DNA of 64,000 bases from an uncultured Pelagibacteraceae bacterium (GTDB lineage Bacteria; Pseudomonadota; Alphaproteobacteria; Pelagibacterales; Pelagibacteraceae): NCBI GenBank assembly GCA_902547535.1, contig CACCOB010000001.1, forward strand, positions 186,001 to 250,000, read 5' to 3'. The position numbers were made by a program, and so were the translations under genes. The notes beneath the pieces are model-generated. The model had not been told where the DNA came from. It searched no databases and was given only the letters and a program-made list of their open reading frames with translations. Position 1 is the first letter of the stretch. Each line of letters opens with the position of its first letter. Of the stretch, positions 18,642-29,396 are shown in pieces.

Positions 18642-19565
18642 ATGTCAGTTTTATCTCAATCTACTATTTCGAAGAAAATATCTTTTTCAGGGATCGGAAT
18701 ACATACTGGCAAATCTGTAAATGTTAATATTTTACCCTCATCTCCTAACTCTGGAATTATTTTCAAAAGAATTGATTTAAAAAAAAATAATATTGTCATT
18801 CCAAATTTTGAAAACGTCAGTGATGCTACACTTTGCACAACTGTTTCAAATGAATTTGGAGTGAAAGTCTCCACAATTGAACATCTAATGGGTGCTTTAT
18901 TAGGTCTTGGAGTTGATAATTTAATCGTAGAAATAGATTCACAAGAGATGCCAATTCTCGATGGATCAGCAAAAGAATTTGTAAAACTTTTAAAGGAAAC
19001 AGGATTGAAAAATAGTGATGTTCCAATTAAATTAATAAAAATTAATAATCATATTGAGTACAGTGAAGGTAATAAATATATTTCATTAGATAAATCTAAC
19101 ACAACCTTAGAAATAGATTTTGAAATTGATTATAAAAATAAATTTATCAAAAACCAAAAAAATAAAATAAATGTATTTGAGGACAACCTTGATGAGATTT
19201 TTAACTCAAGAACTTTTTGCCTTTACGAAGATATTGAAAAACTTAAAAAAATAGGACTGGGCAAAGGTGGTTCTCTTGAAAATGCAATTGTTGTTCAAGA
19301 TAACAAAATACTTAATGAAAGCGGGTTGAGAAATAATAAAGAGTTTGTAAACCACAAAATCCTTGATTGTATGGGTGATCTTTATCTAGTTGGATACAGA
19401 TTAATTGGTTCTTTAAGATGTAGACATGGAGGTCATAGTTTGACAAATAAATTACTTAGAAAAGTATTTAGTGACAATAGAAACTATTCATTAATCGAAA
19501 TTAAAGGAAAAAACTTACCTCATTCACTTATAAATAATCGTCATATTTTAAAATCTATTGCTTAA
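18642..19565 (+). CDS. lpxC: UDP-3-O-acyl-N-acetylglucosamine deacetylase LpxC
   Basis: Zinc deacetylase catalysing the committed step of lipid A synthesis, so the cell makes lipopolysaccharide. Seen: GIGIHTGKSVNVNILP, STIEHLMGALLGLGVDN with zinc ligand His81, SRTFCLYEDIEKLKK, LGKGGSLENAIV, HKILDCMGDLYLVG giving His238 and Asp242, and a late GGHSLTN His. 307 residues is normal. Confidence 0.98.
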   Translation: MSVLSQSTISKKISFSGIGIHTGKSVNVNILPSSPNSGIIFKRIDLKKNNIVIPNFENVSDATLCTTVSNEFGVKVSTIEHLMGALLGLGVDNLIVEIDSQEMPILDGSAKEFVKLLKETGLKNSDVPIKLIKINNHIEYSEGNKYISLDKSNTTLEIDFEIDYKNKFIKNQKNKINVFEDNLDEIFNSRTFCLYEDIEKLKKIGLGKGGSLENAIVVQDNKILNESGLRNNKEFVNHKILDCMGDLYLVGYRLIGSLRCRHGGHSLTNKLLRKVFSDNRNYSLIEIKGKNLPHSLINNRHILKSIA

Positions 19566-19604
19566 AAATTAGAATTATAAAAATATTCTGATAAGATTCT
19601 TGTG

Positions 19605-20444
19605 ATGAAATTTCAAAATCTTTTATTATTATTTATTATTGTCATAACTTTAATTTCTTGTTCCAAAAAAGATGAAAAAATATCTTTAATCAAAGAAGAT
19701 AATTTGGAAATGCAAATGATTGAGGCATATAATGAGGGCATTAAAGAATTTAATAAAGGTGATATCTTTTTTGCTGCAAAAAAATTCAATGAGGTTGAAC
19801 TTTTATATCCACAATCATTGTGGGCTCCTAGATCGACACTTATGGCAGCATATGCATATTACTCTCAATTATATTTTAATGATGCAATTTTTGAGTTGGA
19901 GAGATTTTTAGATAAATACAAAAATCATCCTAATACTGATTATGCTTATTATTTATTAGGTGTTTGTCACTATAATCAAATAGTAAATGAGAAAAAAGAT
20001 TTAGGAGAAATAGTTAAAGCAAAAGAATATTTTACCTTACTCGTGAAAGAATTTCCAAAAACAGATTTTGCTGAAGATGCCAAGTTTAAGCTTGAATTAA
20101 TCCAGGAAATATTAGCTTCAAAAGAATTGTATTTAGCTAATTATTATTTTGAAAGAGAAAAATGGATACCTGCAATGAATAGATATAAAAAAATTGTTAA
20201 TGAATATGATACAACAATTTTTATTGAAGAAGCATTGTATAGATTAGTTGAACTAAATTATAGGTTAGGACTTGTTGATGAAGCAAAAAAGTATACTTCA
20301 CTACTTGGATATAATTATCAATCAAGTGAGTGGTATGAAAGATCTTATAATATTTTAAATGTAAATTATAAAAAAACTGAAATTAAGAAAGATCTTAAAA
20401 ATCAAAAATCTTTGCTTAAAAAATTTAAAGAATTATTTCAATAA
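19605..20444 (+). CDS. bamD: Outer-membrane assembly lipoprotein BamD
   Basis: TPR lipoprotein of the BAM complex. Seen: hydrophobic leader with lipobox LISC (Cys19 from ATG 19605), then tandem TPRs from about residue 40 (AYNEGIKEFNKGDIFFAAKKFNEVELLYPQ reads over several repeats; also YYLLGVCHYNQIV and EAKEYFTLLVKEFP-like segments). I start at ATG 19605, not the GTG one codon upstream. In many Alphaproteobacteria recN lies between bamD and ligA; here ligA follows after 9 bp. Confidence 0.93.
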   Translation: MKFQNLLLLFIIVITLISCSKKDEKISLIKEDNLEMQMIEAYNEGIKEFNKGDIFFAAKKFNEVELLYPQSLWAPRSTLMAAYAYYSQLYFNDAIFELERFLDKYKNHPNTDYAYYLLGVCHYNQIVNEKKDLGEIVKAKEYFTLLVKEFPKTDFAEDAKFKLELIQEILASKELYLANYYFEREKWIPAMNRYKKIVNEYDTTIFIEEALYRLVELNYRLGLVDEAKKYTSLLGYNYQSSEWYERSYNILNVNYKKTEIKKDLKNQKSLLKKFKELFQ

Positions 20445-20453
20445 GTAAAATAA

Positions 20454-22466
20454 ATGAACGAAGCTGAGTTAAAAAAGTATTATAATAAGAAAATAGCTGA
20501 AATAAAAAAACACAATAAATTATATTTTGAGGATAGTTCTCCTAAAATATCTGACAATAAATATGATAAAATTAAAAGAGAAATTTTAGATTTAGAAAAA
20601 AAATATTCTTTTTTAAAGAGTATATCATCTCCATCTATTTCACTTGGTTATACGCCTTCTAAAAATTTTATTAAATTTAAGCACAGAGTCAAAATGTTAT
20701 CTTTATCAAATGCTTTTGATAAAGATGATTTAGTAAATTTTGAAAAAAAAATATTTAATTACTTAAATAAAAAAATTGAAATGGAATATAGCGTAGAGCC
20801 AAAAATAGATGGCATTTCTGCTTCATTAACTTACAAAAACGGCTTATTAGTAATGGGTACATCACGTGGAGATGGCACAACAGGAGAGGTAATTACTGAA
20901 AATTTAAAAACTATTAAAGATGTGCCACATAAAATAATAGACAAAGATTTCCCCAAAGATATTGATATTAGAGGGGAAGTTTTTATAAAAAAAAGTGATT
21001 TTAATAATTTAAAAAATGAATTTGCAAATCCAAGAAATGCAGCCTCTGGATCATTAAGACAAAAAAACCCTGAACAAACAAAAAAAATTCCATTAAATTT
21101 TGTAGCCTATACCTATGGTTTTTTTGATAGTAAAACTATTAAGACACAGTCAGAATTTTTAAGTTTATTAAAAAAATGGGGATTTGTGACAAGTGATTAT
21201 AATAAAGTTATTAAAACTATAAATGATCTGGAAACATTTCATAAGAAATTTGAAAAAGATAGGTTTGATCTAGAATATGATGTTGATGGTCTAGTTTATA
21301 AAATTAATTGTTTAGAACTTCAAAAAAGATTAGGTTTTACAGCTAATTCCCCTAGATGGGCTATTGCTCATAAATTTTCGGCAGATAGCGCATATTCTCA
21401 AATAAAAGATATAAATATTCAGGTTGGTAGAACTGGCGCATTAACTCCAGTAGCAAGAATACATCCAGTAAATATTGGTGGTGTAGTTGTTTCAAATGCA
21501 ACACTCCATAACGAGGATGAAATTAACAGAAAAGATATAAGGATTGGTGACACAGTAAAGATAGAAAGAGCTGGAGACGTAATTCCACACGTTATACATG
21601 TTGATTTAAAGAAAAGAGATAAAAAGTCAAAAAAATTTATCTTCCCTAGTGAATGTCCATCATGTGGTTCTGGAACTGTTAAAGAATTCAACAAGGCAAC
21701 GAATAAATATGATGCGGTGAGAAGATGTACAAATGAGGGTTTTGATTGTGAAAAAATTGCGATAGAAAAAATAAAACATTTTATATCAAAAGAGGCAATG
21801 AACATTGATGGGCTAGGAAAAAAAGTTGTAGAAAACTTTTGGAAACTAAACTTTATAAGATTTCCACAAGATATATATAATTTAGATTATAATAAAATTT
21901 CAACTTTAGAAGGTTGGGGTGATCTTTCAGTATCAAATTTAAAACATTCAATAGATCAATCAAAAAATGTTTCTTTAGATAGATTTATATATGCCATTGG
22001 AATAAGACATATTGGAATCGAAAATGCTAAACTTTTAGCTGAATTCACAAAGTCTATCAAAAATTTCCTAATTTTTATAAATAAAAAAAAATTTAATGAG
22101 TTCTTGGATATTGATGGAATTGGAGAGACTCAAATTAATTCTTTGAAAAAGTTTTTTGAAAATAAATCAAATTATGAAGTAACTAAAAAATTGTCTTCAC
22201 TATTAAATATTTCTGTTATTAAAATAAATAAAGGAGGCAAGCTATCAAATAATACATTTATGTTTACTGGCAAATTATTAAATATGAGTAGAGCGGAAGC
22301 AAAATCATTAATTGAAAAACATTCTGGATCAGTTGTAAGTTCAGTGAACAAAAAATTAAAATACTTAATAATTGGTGAAAAACCTACAAATCGAAAAGTA
22401 GAACAAGCAAAAGAAATGGGAATAAAAATTTTATCTCAAAAAGAATGGCTTAATTTACTAGATTAG
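20454..22466 (+). CDS. ligA: NAD-dependent DNA ligase LigA
   Basis: Seals nicks in replication and repair. Seen in order: Ia domain (about 1-65), adenylation domain with EPKIDG (Lys117 nucleophile) and RGDGTTGE, NPRNAASGSLRQ, VDGLVYKIN, OB fold with VGRTGALTPVA, Cys4 zinc finger CPSCGSG...RRCTNEGFDC, helix-hairpin-helix repeats (about 470-590) and a BRCT domain (about 595-670, FMFTGKLLNMSRAEAKSLIE). 670 residues, complete. It converges on the aminopeptidase gene with a 9-bp overlap. Confidence 0.98.
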   Translation: MNEAELKKYYNKKIAEIKKHNKLYFEDSSPKISDNKYDKIKREILDLEKKYSFLKSISSPSISLGYTPSKNFIKFKHRVKMLSLSNAFDKDDLVNFEKKIFNYLNKKIEMEYSVEPKIDGISASLTYKNGLLVMGTSRGDGTTGEVITENLKTIKDVPHKIIDKDFPKDIDIRGEVFIKKSDFNNLKNEFANPRNAASGSLRQKNPEQTKKIPLNFVAYTYGFFDSKTIKTQSEFLSLLKKWGFVTSDYNKVIKTINDLETFHKKFEKDRFDLEYDVDGLVYKINCLELQKRLGFTANSPRWAIAHKFSADSAYSQIKDINIQVGRTGALTPVARIHPVNIGGVVVSNATLHNEDEINRKDIRIGDTVKIERAGDVIPHVIHVDLKKRDKKSKKFIFPSECPSCGSGTVKEFNKATNKYDAVRRCTNEGFDCEKIAIEKIKHFISKEAMNIDGLGKKVVENFWKLNFIRFPQDIYNLDYNKISTLEGWGDLSVSNLKHSIDQSKNVSLDRFIYAIGIRHIGIENAKLLAEFTKSIKNFLIFINKKKFNEFLDIDGIGETQINSLKKFFENKSNYEVTKKLSSLLNISVIKINKGGKLSNNTFMFTGKLLNMSRAEAKSLIEKHSGSVVSSVNKKLKYLIIGEKPTNRKVEQAKEMGIKILSQKEWLNLLD

Positions 22467-24137
22467 GTTAGCTAACCATTTTTTTTCATTATTATTTAAA
22501 AATGGTGAAATATTATTGTAAACGTCAAAGTGATATTTAAATAAATATTTCTTTTCCTCTTTATTAAGCATTTTAAAATTAATTAAGTCAGTATCAATTG
22601 GTGCCATCGTTAGATTTTCAAATAAAAGTTTTGATTTATCCTTTCTAATAAAAACTAAATTTTCAATTCTTATTCCAAAAGCATTTTTTTTATAAAAACC
22701 AGGTTCATTGCTTAAAACCATTCCCTCTCTCAATTTTACAAAGTTATTTTTTGATATTCCCTGTGGTCCCTCATGGACATTAAGAAACGCGCCCACGCCA
22801 TGACCAGTTCCATGACTATAATCTAGACCAACAGAGTTTAGGCTTTTTCTTGCTATTTTATCAATATTATGACCGTTAATCTCTTTTTTTATATTTGATA
22901 AAGCTACACAAATGTGACCCTTCAAAACTCTTGTAAAAATATTTTTCACCCTATTTGAGACATTAGAAAAGCATACTGTCCTTGTCACATCTGTAGTTCC
23001 CCATTTATACTGACCACCAGAGTCAAGTAAAAGTAAATCATCTTTTTGTATCTTTCTATTAGAAAATTTATCAGATCTATAATGAATAACTGCTCCATTT
23101 GGTCCTGATCCAGCAATTGTATCAAAGCTAGGGTATAAATAATTTTTATTTTTTTTTCTAAAACTCTCTAATTTTTTTTCAATTTTTCTCTCCGTAAGGT
23201 TTTTTATTTTAAAATTCTTAATCCAATATAAAAATTTTGTTAAAGCAACACCGTCTTCAATATGTGCTTTAATCATATTTTTAATTTCAGTTTTATTTTT
23301 TAAAGATTTTTTAATATAAATAGGGTCTTGTCTGTCAATTATTTTAAATTTATAATTAATTAAGCTTTCATTAAAGACTGAGCAAGATTTACTATCAATA
23401 GAAAAGTTTCCAATTTTCAAATTTATTAAGCATTTAAAAAAATCGTCTTCCTTAAGAAAATTTATTTTTAATTTTTTATGACTCAGTTTTATTTTTTTTA
23501 TTTTATCTTTACTTGAAAAAAAATATATTTTTTTATCTCTTGTTAATATCATTTTACAATTTGCAACCGGAGAATTTGGTAAATCTTTTCCTCTAATATT
23601 TAAAAGCCAGCAAATATTTTCACCTGAACTTATAAAACTATAATCAATTTTCTTTTTTTTCATTATCTTAATCAATCGATTTATTTTAGAGTTTACACTT
23701 TCGCCCGCTATAGGTAATTCAAGACTAAAGAAAGGATAATTATCTTTTGTATTACCTTTTCTTTTGAATTTAAATTTACAAGGCAATAGGTTATAATTAT
23801 TTCCAAAGTATTTATTTAGAGTTTCCCAAGTAAAAAGATCTGGATCGAAACCGATTTTAATTTTTTTTTTCAGAATATCTTTGGGCCATGTATAAGGAAT
23901 TTCACAAATTTTAAAATTTTTTCCAACTTCTTTTTCAGCTTGAATAGTATATCTACCATCAACAAATAAATATTTTTTATTTTTCAAAAAAATCGCAAAT
24001 CCTGCAGAACCTGAAAATTTTGTAATTGATTTTAGATTATTTAATTTAGAATATTCAGTAAAATAATTATCATTTTTTGGTAAAATATATCCATCTAAAT
24101 TATTTGAAAAAATAATATTATTTATTTCAGTACTCAT
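22458..24137 (-). CDS. Xaa-Pro aminopeptidase, M24B family (three-domain type)
   Basis: Removes N-terminal residues that precede proline. Seen: two creatinase-like N-terminal domains (about 1-300) and a C-terminal pita-bread domain with the dinuclear-metal ligands in order: LLLDSGGQY (Asp), GTTDVTRTV (Asp), GTGHGVGAFLNVHEG (His), LSNEPGFY (Glu), GIRIENL (Glu). At 559 residues it resembles the long XPNPEP1-type rather than the ~440-residue PepP. I start at the ATG at 24137, which overlaps the uvrD stop as ATGA; an upstream alternative start would extend back into uvrD. Confidence 0.93.
   Translation of the reverse strand: MSTEINNIIFSNNLDGYILPKNDNYFTEYSKLNNLKSITKFSGSAGFAIFLKNKKYLFVDGRYTIQAEKEVGKNFKICEIPYTWPKDILKKKIKIGFDPDLFTWETLNKYFGNNYNLLPCKFKFKRKGNTKDNYPFFSLELPIAGESVNSKINRLIKIMKKKKIDYSFISSGENICWLLNIRGKDLPNSPVANCKMILTRDKKIYFFSSKDKIKKIKLSHKKLKINFLKEDDFFKCLINLKIGNFSIDSKSCSVFNESLINYKFKIIDRQDPIYIKKSLKNKTEIKNMIKAHIEDGVALTKFLYWIKNFKIKNLTERKIEKKLESFRKKNKNYLYPSFDTIAGSGPNGAVIHYRSDKFSNRKIQKDDLLLLDSGGQYKWGTTDVTRTVCFSNVSNRVKNIFTRVLKGHICVALSNIKKEINGHNIDKIARKSLNSVGLDYSHGTGHGVGAFLNVHEGPQGISKNNFVKLREGMVLSNEPGFYKKNAFGIRIENLVFIRKDKSKLLFENLTMAPIDTDLINFKMLNKEEKKYLFKYHFDVYNNISPFLNNNEKKWLANLI
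22466..22486 (+). terminator. Possible weak terminator after ligA
   Basis: A perfect 12-bp palindrome GGTTAGCTAACC (22466-22477) is followed by A and eight Ts (22479-22486). The stem would be at most four pairs with a tetraloop, so this is weak. It lies inside the 3' end of the convergent aminopeptidase gene. Confidence 0.3.
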
Positions 24138-26161
24138 TTTAATTTTTTTTGGTATCTTATCCAACCAGGACTTCTAATTTCGCTATCATTATCGAAATCT
24201 ATATCTTGGTTAAATTCAAAATCTTCTTCTTTTTCATCTACAAAACTATTATTTTTTTTAATATATTCTTCTGGTAGCTCATCCACAAATCTTGATGCCA
24301 TACTGTCTACCCAGTCCCCTTGATAAAATCTATTCATAGAAAATGATATTTTAGCAAGCTTTTTTGCCCTTGTAATCGCAACGTAAGCTAATCTTCTTTC
24401 TTCTTCTAGTCCACTTTCGCCTTTTTCCTCAATACTTTTCTGATGTGGAAATAAACCTTCCTCCCACCCAGGTAAGAATACAATATCAAATTCTAGTCCT
24501 TTTGATGCGTGTATTGTCATTAAATTGACTTTTTCACTCTGCCAATCTTGGTCTAAGGAAGTTGCAAGAGCGACATGTTCTAAAAAACTCTCTAAATTAT
24601 CAAATTCTTTCATTGCATTTAATAATTCTTTTATATTTTCTAATCTATTTTCATTTTCTAAATCTTTCTTATTTTTAAGCATTTCACTATATCCAGACTC
24701 ATCAAGAATTGTTTGTAATAGCTTATTGTGATTTATTTTACTCTTTAAATCATTTCTCCATTTAGTTAAAAGATTTAGGAGAGAGTTTAAACCTAATTTT
24801 GTTTTGGGTTTAATTTTATTTTGTTCAATTAAATGTTTTGAGGCAACTTCTAATGAGCATTTATTTAATTTTGCAAAATTATTAATAGCTTTTACAGTAG
24901 TATCCCCAATAGATCTTTTTGGAACATTTAAAATTCTCTCAAAAGCTAAGTCATCCTGAGGTTGAAAAACTGTTTTCAAGTATGCAACACAATCCTTTAC
25001 TTCAGCTCTTTCATAAAACTTAATACCACCAATAATTCTGTATGGAACACCAATTTTTAAAAACCTTTCTTCAAATTCTCTAGTTTGAAAAATAGCTCTT
25101 ACTAGAATTGCAACTTCATTTAATGAAAATTTATTTTTAAAATCTTCAATATTAGAACCTATTTCAGTAGCTTCATCTTTTACATTCCTAAAACAATTTA
25201 AAGTAACAAGTTCACCATCTTCTTGATCTGTAAAAAGTTTTTTTCCAACTCTATTTTGATTATTTTGAATAATATTTGATGCTACGTTTAAAATATTTTG
25301 AGTGGATCTATAATTTTTTTCTAATCTTATTATTTTTGTATTTTCATAAACATTTTCAAATTGAAGAAAATTTTTAATTTCTGCTCCCCTCCAACTATAT
25401 ATTGACTGATCATCATCTCCAACACAACAAATATTTTGATTATGTTTTGCTAGATATTTAAGCCATTCACTTTGAATAAAGTTAGTATCCTGATATTCAT
25501 CAACTAAAATATATTTAAACCTTTTTGAATATATTTTTGATATATCACTATGTTTTTCAAAAATTTTAACAGTGTGAAGTATTAAGTCACTGAAATCAGC
25601 AGAATTTAAATCAATTAGTTTTTGTTGATAAATTTTATAAATTCCAAGAAAACTTTTTTCTAATATATCTTTACGTTTGAGCACAACTTCTTCAGGGTAA
25701 AACCCTTTATTCTTCCATTTATCAATGACTGCTAAAATATATTTTGGAGATATTTTTTTTGTATCTATATTTTCAGATTTACAAATATTTTTTATTAGTC
25801 TTACCTGGTCATCTTGATCAATAATGGAAAAATTAGATTTTAATCCTGCTGCTTCTGCATGTTTTCTTAATATTTTCGCACTTATTGAGTGAAAAGTCCC
25901 TAGCCATGGAAGACCAGTTGCCTCTTTTTTTAAGAATTTAGAAACTCTTAGTTGCATTTCTTTTGCAGCTTTGTTTGTAAAAGTTACTGCTAAGATCTGA
26001 TTGGGAAATGCCTTATGTTGTTTAACAATATGGGCAATTCTAGCTGTGAGAACTCTGGTTTTTCCTGAACCTGCTCCTGCAACAATCAAAAGAGGTCCGT
26101 TTAAATGCAGAACAGCTTCCTCCTGACTTTCGTTAAGATTTGTTAAATAATCTAAATTCAT
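24134..26161 (-). CDS. uvrD: UvrD/PcrA-type 3'-5' DNA helicase
   Basis: SF1A helicase of nucleotide-excision and mismatch repair. Seen: Q motif LNESQEEAVLH, Walker A VAGAGSGKTRVLTARI (residues 28-43), TFTNKAAKEM, DEYQDTN (Walker B), GDDDQSIYSWRGA, RLEKNYRST, VNLMTIHASKGLEFDIVFLPG, and EEERRLAYVAITRAKK. 675 residues, slightly short of typical; the C-terminus is an acidic tail ending SPGWIRYQKKLK. Translationally coupled to the downstream aminopeptidase by ATGA. Confidence 0.96.
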   Translation of the reverse strand: MNLDYLTNLNESQEEAVLHLNGPLLIVAGAGSGKTRVLTARIAHIVKQHKAFPNQILAVTFTNKAAKEMQLRVSKFLKKEATGLPWLGTFHSISAKILRKHAEAAGLKSNFSIIDQDDQVRLIKNICKSENIDTKKISPKYILAVIDKWKNKGFYPEEVVLKRKDILEKSFLGIYKIYQQKLIDLNSADFSDLILHTVKIFEKHSDISKIYSKRFKYILVDEYQDTNFIQSEWLKYLAKHNQNICCVGDDDQSIYSWRGAEIKNFLQFENVYENTKIIRLEKNYRSTQNILNVASNIIQNNQNRVGKKLFTDQEDGELVTLNCFRNVKDEATEIGSNIEDFKNKFSLNEVAILVRAIFQTREFEERFLKIGVPYRIIGGIKFYERAEVKDCVAYLKTVFQPQDDLAFERILNVPKRSIGDTTVKAINNFAKLNKCSLEVASKHLIEQNKIKPKTKLGLNSLLNLLTKWRNDLKSKINHNKLLQTILDESGYSEMLKNKKDLENENRLENIKELLNAMKEFDNLESFLEHVALATSLDQDWQSEKVNLMTIHASKGLEFDIVFLPGWEEGLFPHQKSIEEKGESGLEEERRLAYVAITRAKKLAKISFSMNRFYQGDWVDSMASRFVDELPEEYIKKNNSFVDEKEEDFEFNQDIDFDNDSEIRSPGWIRYQKKLK

Positions 26162-26197
26162 CGTTTATTTTTTTTCATTTTAAGCGATATTGGATTA

Positions 26198-27571
26198 ATG
26201 ATAAAAAAATTGAAAGTAACAATATTTGCTAAATTTATTTTTTTGTTAGTTACGTTGTGTTTTTTATTTGGCATTTATTTATCAATACCAGTTTTATTTA
26301 ATTATAAAAGTATAGAAAACATCATTGAAAGTAAGTTTTCTTCTGATTTTAATATTAACTTAAATATAAATGGTGACATAAAGTATCAATTACTTCCAAA
26401 GCCTCATTTATTAGTTAGTGATTCATCATTGTCAATACAAGAAAACAATAATGAAAATATTTCATTTGATATAAAAAACTTAAAAATTTTTATAAGATCC
26501 AATAGTTTATATCCAAAATCTAGAATTAATTTTGAAAAATTTGAAATAATAAATACAAATTTTTTAATAAAAAAAAAAGATTTTAATATTTTAAGAAAAT
26601 ATTTTCATAAAAGTGAAAATAAACCATTTAATATTAAAAAAAGTAAAGTATTTGTAATAGATGAAAATGATGAAACTTTAATTATATCCCCAATAAAAAA
26701 AATTAATTTTACTACATCTCAAAAAGATGATTTCAAAAAGTTAAATATCAAAGGTAATTTATTTGATTTAAATTTTAAATTATTTTGGAAAAAAAAATAC
26801 AATTCTCAAATGAATTCAAAAATGGAAATAGATTTTAAAGAACCGAATATTTTGTTAAAAAATGAATTAAAATATGACAATAATTCTAATTTTGAAGGCA
26901 CAACTTTATTCAACTTTCTAAATCAGAATATTGAAATAGCATACCAATTAAAAAATAATATTATTTCACTAAAATCCCCAGAAAATAATAATGATATAAA
27001 AATTAATTCAACAATTGAGTTATCACCTTTTTATCTCAATTCGAATATTAATTTGAATAAGCTAAATCTAAATTTTTTGGTAGATGAATTAATGTTCGCT
27101 ATATTAAACTTAAAACCTGATTTATTAGGTAATATAAATGGGGATATCAAATTAATTTTAAATAATGTCGAGCACGAACTTATAAGAAGTGGTAATATAA
27201 GTTTTAATATAAGTCAAAAAACTATTTATTTAAGGGAAGTTTTATTCAATATTGGTGAAATTGGCCAAATTAAAACTGATATAAAATATAAAGAAGAAAG
27301 TGGTGATATAATATTTCATTCATCAAATTCTTTACAAATAAAAAATAAAAAAGAGTTTGCTAAAAAATTTCAAGTAAAGTTAGACAAAGTGAAAGATATA
27401 AATGTGATGTATTTTAAAATTGAGAGAAATATTAGTACCAGAAAAATATCAATATTTGATATAAAAATCAATCAAACAGCATATAAAGATAAAAAAAGTG
27501 ATAAGAACAGATATAATATTAGAAATTCCCAAGAGCTTAAATCATTAGTTAAAAATATAATTAATAGTTAG
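26198..27571 (+). CDS. AsmA-family envelope protein
   Basis: 457 residues: one N-terminal membrane helix (about 10-33), then an AsmA-type start where [20 protein letters not shown] closely follows the family pattern, and a long beta-rich Asn/Lys-rich region. Known for AsmA/YhdP/TamB relatives: envelope proteins connected with phospholipid transport and outer-membrane homeostasis. The middle is poorly conserved, so the exact subfamily is open. Its 3' end overlaps fumC (convergent) by 4 bp. Confidence 0.75.
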   Translation: MIKKLKVTIFAKFIFLLVTLCFLFGIYLSIPVLFNYKSIENIIESKFSSDFNINLNINGDIKYQLLPKPHLLVSDSSLSIQENNNENISFDIKNLKIFIRSNSLYPKSRINFEKFEIINTNFLIKKKDFNILRKYFHKSENKPFNIKKSKVFVIDENDETLIISPIKKINFTTSQKDDFKKLNIKGNLFDLNFKLFWKKKYNSQMNSKMEIDFKEPNILLKNELKYDNNSNFEGTTLFNFLNQNIEIAYQLKNNIISLKSPENNNDIKINSTIELSPFYLNSNINLNKLNLNFLVDELMFAILNLKPDLLGNINGDIKLILNNVEHELIRSGNISFNISQKTIYLREVLFNIGEIGQIKTDIKYKEESGDIIFHSSNSLQIKNKKEFAKKFQVKLDKVKDINVMYFKIERNISTRKISIFDIKINQTAYKDKKSDKNRYNIRNSQELKSLVKNIINS

Positions 27572-28956
27572 TCTGGTTTAATCATTTTATTGGGATCAAC
27601 AATTTTATTGTATTCTCTCTCATTTATTAAGCCCGATTTCAATGCTTCAGTTTTAAGAGTAGTTTTATTTTTTAATGCATTTTTAGCAATCTTTGCAGCA
27701 TTATCATAACCAATCTTTGGAGATAAGGCAGTTACCAACATCAAAGAGTTATCTACTAAATGTTTTATTCTATTTTTATCAGCTTTTAGTCCCGAGATAC
27801 AATATTTTGCAAAACTTCTTGTACTATCTGAAAGAATTTGAATTGATTGAAGAACATTGTGGATTATTAAAGGCTTAAATACGTTGAGTTCAAAATGACC
27901 ATGTGATCCAGCCATTGTTATTCCATTGTGGTTGCCAATTACTTTAACACAAACCATTGTTACTGCCTCACACTGAGTTGGATTTACTTTGCCAGGCATA
28001 ATTGAAGATCCAGGCTCATTCTCTGGCAATATCAACTCTCCATATCCAGCTCTTGGTCCTGAACCTAAAAATCTAATATCATTTGCTATTTTCATTAAAC
28101 ATACTGCAGTTGTATTTAATGTACCTGAGTAATTTACTATTGCATCATGAGCTGCAAGTGCAGCAAACTTATTCTTTGCTGGCTGAAAAGGCAACTTGGT
28201 TATTTTTTTAATTTCATTCACTATTTTCTTATCAAAATTTTTTTTGGTATTAATACCTGTACCTACAGCCGTCCCACCTTGTGCTAAATAATAAATTTCA
28301 TTTAATGAAACTTTTATTCTTTTAATGCATTCTTCTAGTTGAGATTGATAGCCAGAAAATTCTTGACCTAACGATAAAGGAGTTGCATCTTGTAGGTGCG
28401 TTCTTCCAATTTTAACTATTTTATTAAATTCTTTTACTTTTTTTTTCAATTCTTTATTTAACAATACTAAACTTGGTAGTAGTTTCTCTCTAGTTTCCAT
28501 TGCTATCGCAATATGCATTGCTGTAGGAAAAACATCATTAGTAGACTGAGATTTATTCACATGATCGTTTGGATGCACAGGTTTTTTTGTACCCTTTTTT
28601 CCATTTAGTATTTCAATCGCTCTATTTGAAATAACTTCATTTACATTCATATTTGTTTGTGTTCCAGAGCCAGTTTGCCAAACTTTGAGGGGAAAATGAT
28701 TATCTAATTTTCCTTTAATAACTTCATTAGAAGCTCGCACAATTGATTTATAAACTTTTGAACTAATATCTTTATTTTTAAAATTTGTAACAGCAGCTGC
28801 TTTTTTAATAATAGCTATGGATTTTATTAACTTTGGTCTGACTAATACATCTCCAATATCAAAGTATTTTTTTGATCTTTGTGTGGATGCTCCCCAATAC
28901 TTATCCACAGGTACATTTATTGAACCAATACTGTCATATTCTTTTCTGAATTTCAT
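27568..28956 (-). CDS. fumC: Fumarate hydratase, class II
   Basis: Iron-free TCA enzyme, fumarate to malate. Seen: [23 protein letters not shown] at the N-terminus, [56 protein letters not shown] (catalytic-region His), and the fumarase/aspartase signature [11 protein letters not shown] near residues 315-325. 462 residues, complete. icd, another TCA gene, is at 56141-57355. Confidence 0.98.
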   Translation of the reverse strand: MKFRKEYDSIGSINVPVDKYWGASTQRSKKYFDIGDVLVRPKLIKSIAIIKKAAAVTNFKNKDISSKVYKSIVRASNEVIKGKLDNHFPLKVWQTGSGTQTNMNVNEVISNRAIEILNGKKGTKKPVHPNDHVNKSQSTNDVFPTAMHIAIAMETREKLLPSLVLLNKELKKKVKEFNKIVKIGRTHLQDATPLSLGQEFSGYQSQLEECIKRIKVSLNEIYYLAQGGTAVGTGINTKKNFDKKIVNEIKKITKLPFQPAKNKFAALAAHDAIVNYSGTLNTTAVCLMKIANDIRFLGSGPRAGYGELILPENEPGSSIMPGKVNPTQCEAVTMVCVKVIGNHNGITMAGSHGHFELNVFKPLIIHNVLQSIQILSDSTRSFAKYCISGLKADKNRIKHLVDNSLMLVTALSPKIGYDNAAKIAKNALKNKTTLKTEALKSGLINEREYNKIVDPNKMIKPD

Positions 28957-29023
28957 TTTATAGTTTAGAGAGTATATTTATACACTTATACATTAAATAA
29001 TATTAAAATCATATAGGAGTAAA

Positions 29024-29395
29024 ATGACAAATTTTGAAAAAGTTGGTGTGTTTATGAAAACTTTTAATCAAGATGTAAAAGATTCATCAAGTTTAAGCAC
29101 AGATAAAATAAATTCGTTAAGAATTTCATTGATTAATGAAGAGTTAGAGGAACTTAAACAAGCAATATCAGAAAAAAATTTGACTGAAGTTGCAGATGCA
29201 TTAACAGATATTTTGTACGTTACCTATGGCGCAGGTCATGCTTTTGGTATTAATTTAGATAAATGTTTTGAAGAAGTTCAAAAATCTAATATGAGTAAAT
29301 TAGGAAAAGATGGAAAACCAATATATAATGAATTTGGAAAAGTTATGAAAGGACCAGACTATTTTAAACCAGATTTATCAAAATTTATAATATAA
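29024..29395 (+). CDS. MazG-like nucleotide pyrophosphohydrolase
   Basis: 123 residues, all-alpha NTP pyrophosphatase superfamily. Seen: LRISLINEELEELKQAI (ExxE metal-binding helix), then LTEVADALTDILYVTYGAGHAFGI with the second acidic helix (E/D at EVADALTD), and a C-terminal SNMSKLGKDGKPIYNEFGKVMKGPDYFKPD block seen in phage- and bacterial MazG-like/PRA-PH-like proteins. Probably a house-cleaning enzyme for non-canonical NTPs; the substrate cannot be read from sequence. A good Shine-Dalgarno (TAGGAG) precedes ATG 29024. Divergent from fumC; ends 1 bp from ygfZ. Confidence 0.8.
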   Translation: MTNFEKVGVFMKTFNQDVKDSSSLSTDKINSLRISLINEELEELKQAISEKNLTEVADALTDILYVTYGAGHAFGINLDKCFEEVQKSNMSKLGKDGKPIYNEFGKVMKGPDYFKPDLSKFII

Positions 29396-29396
29396 T

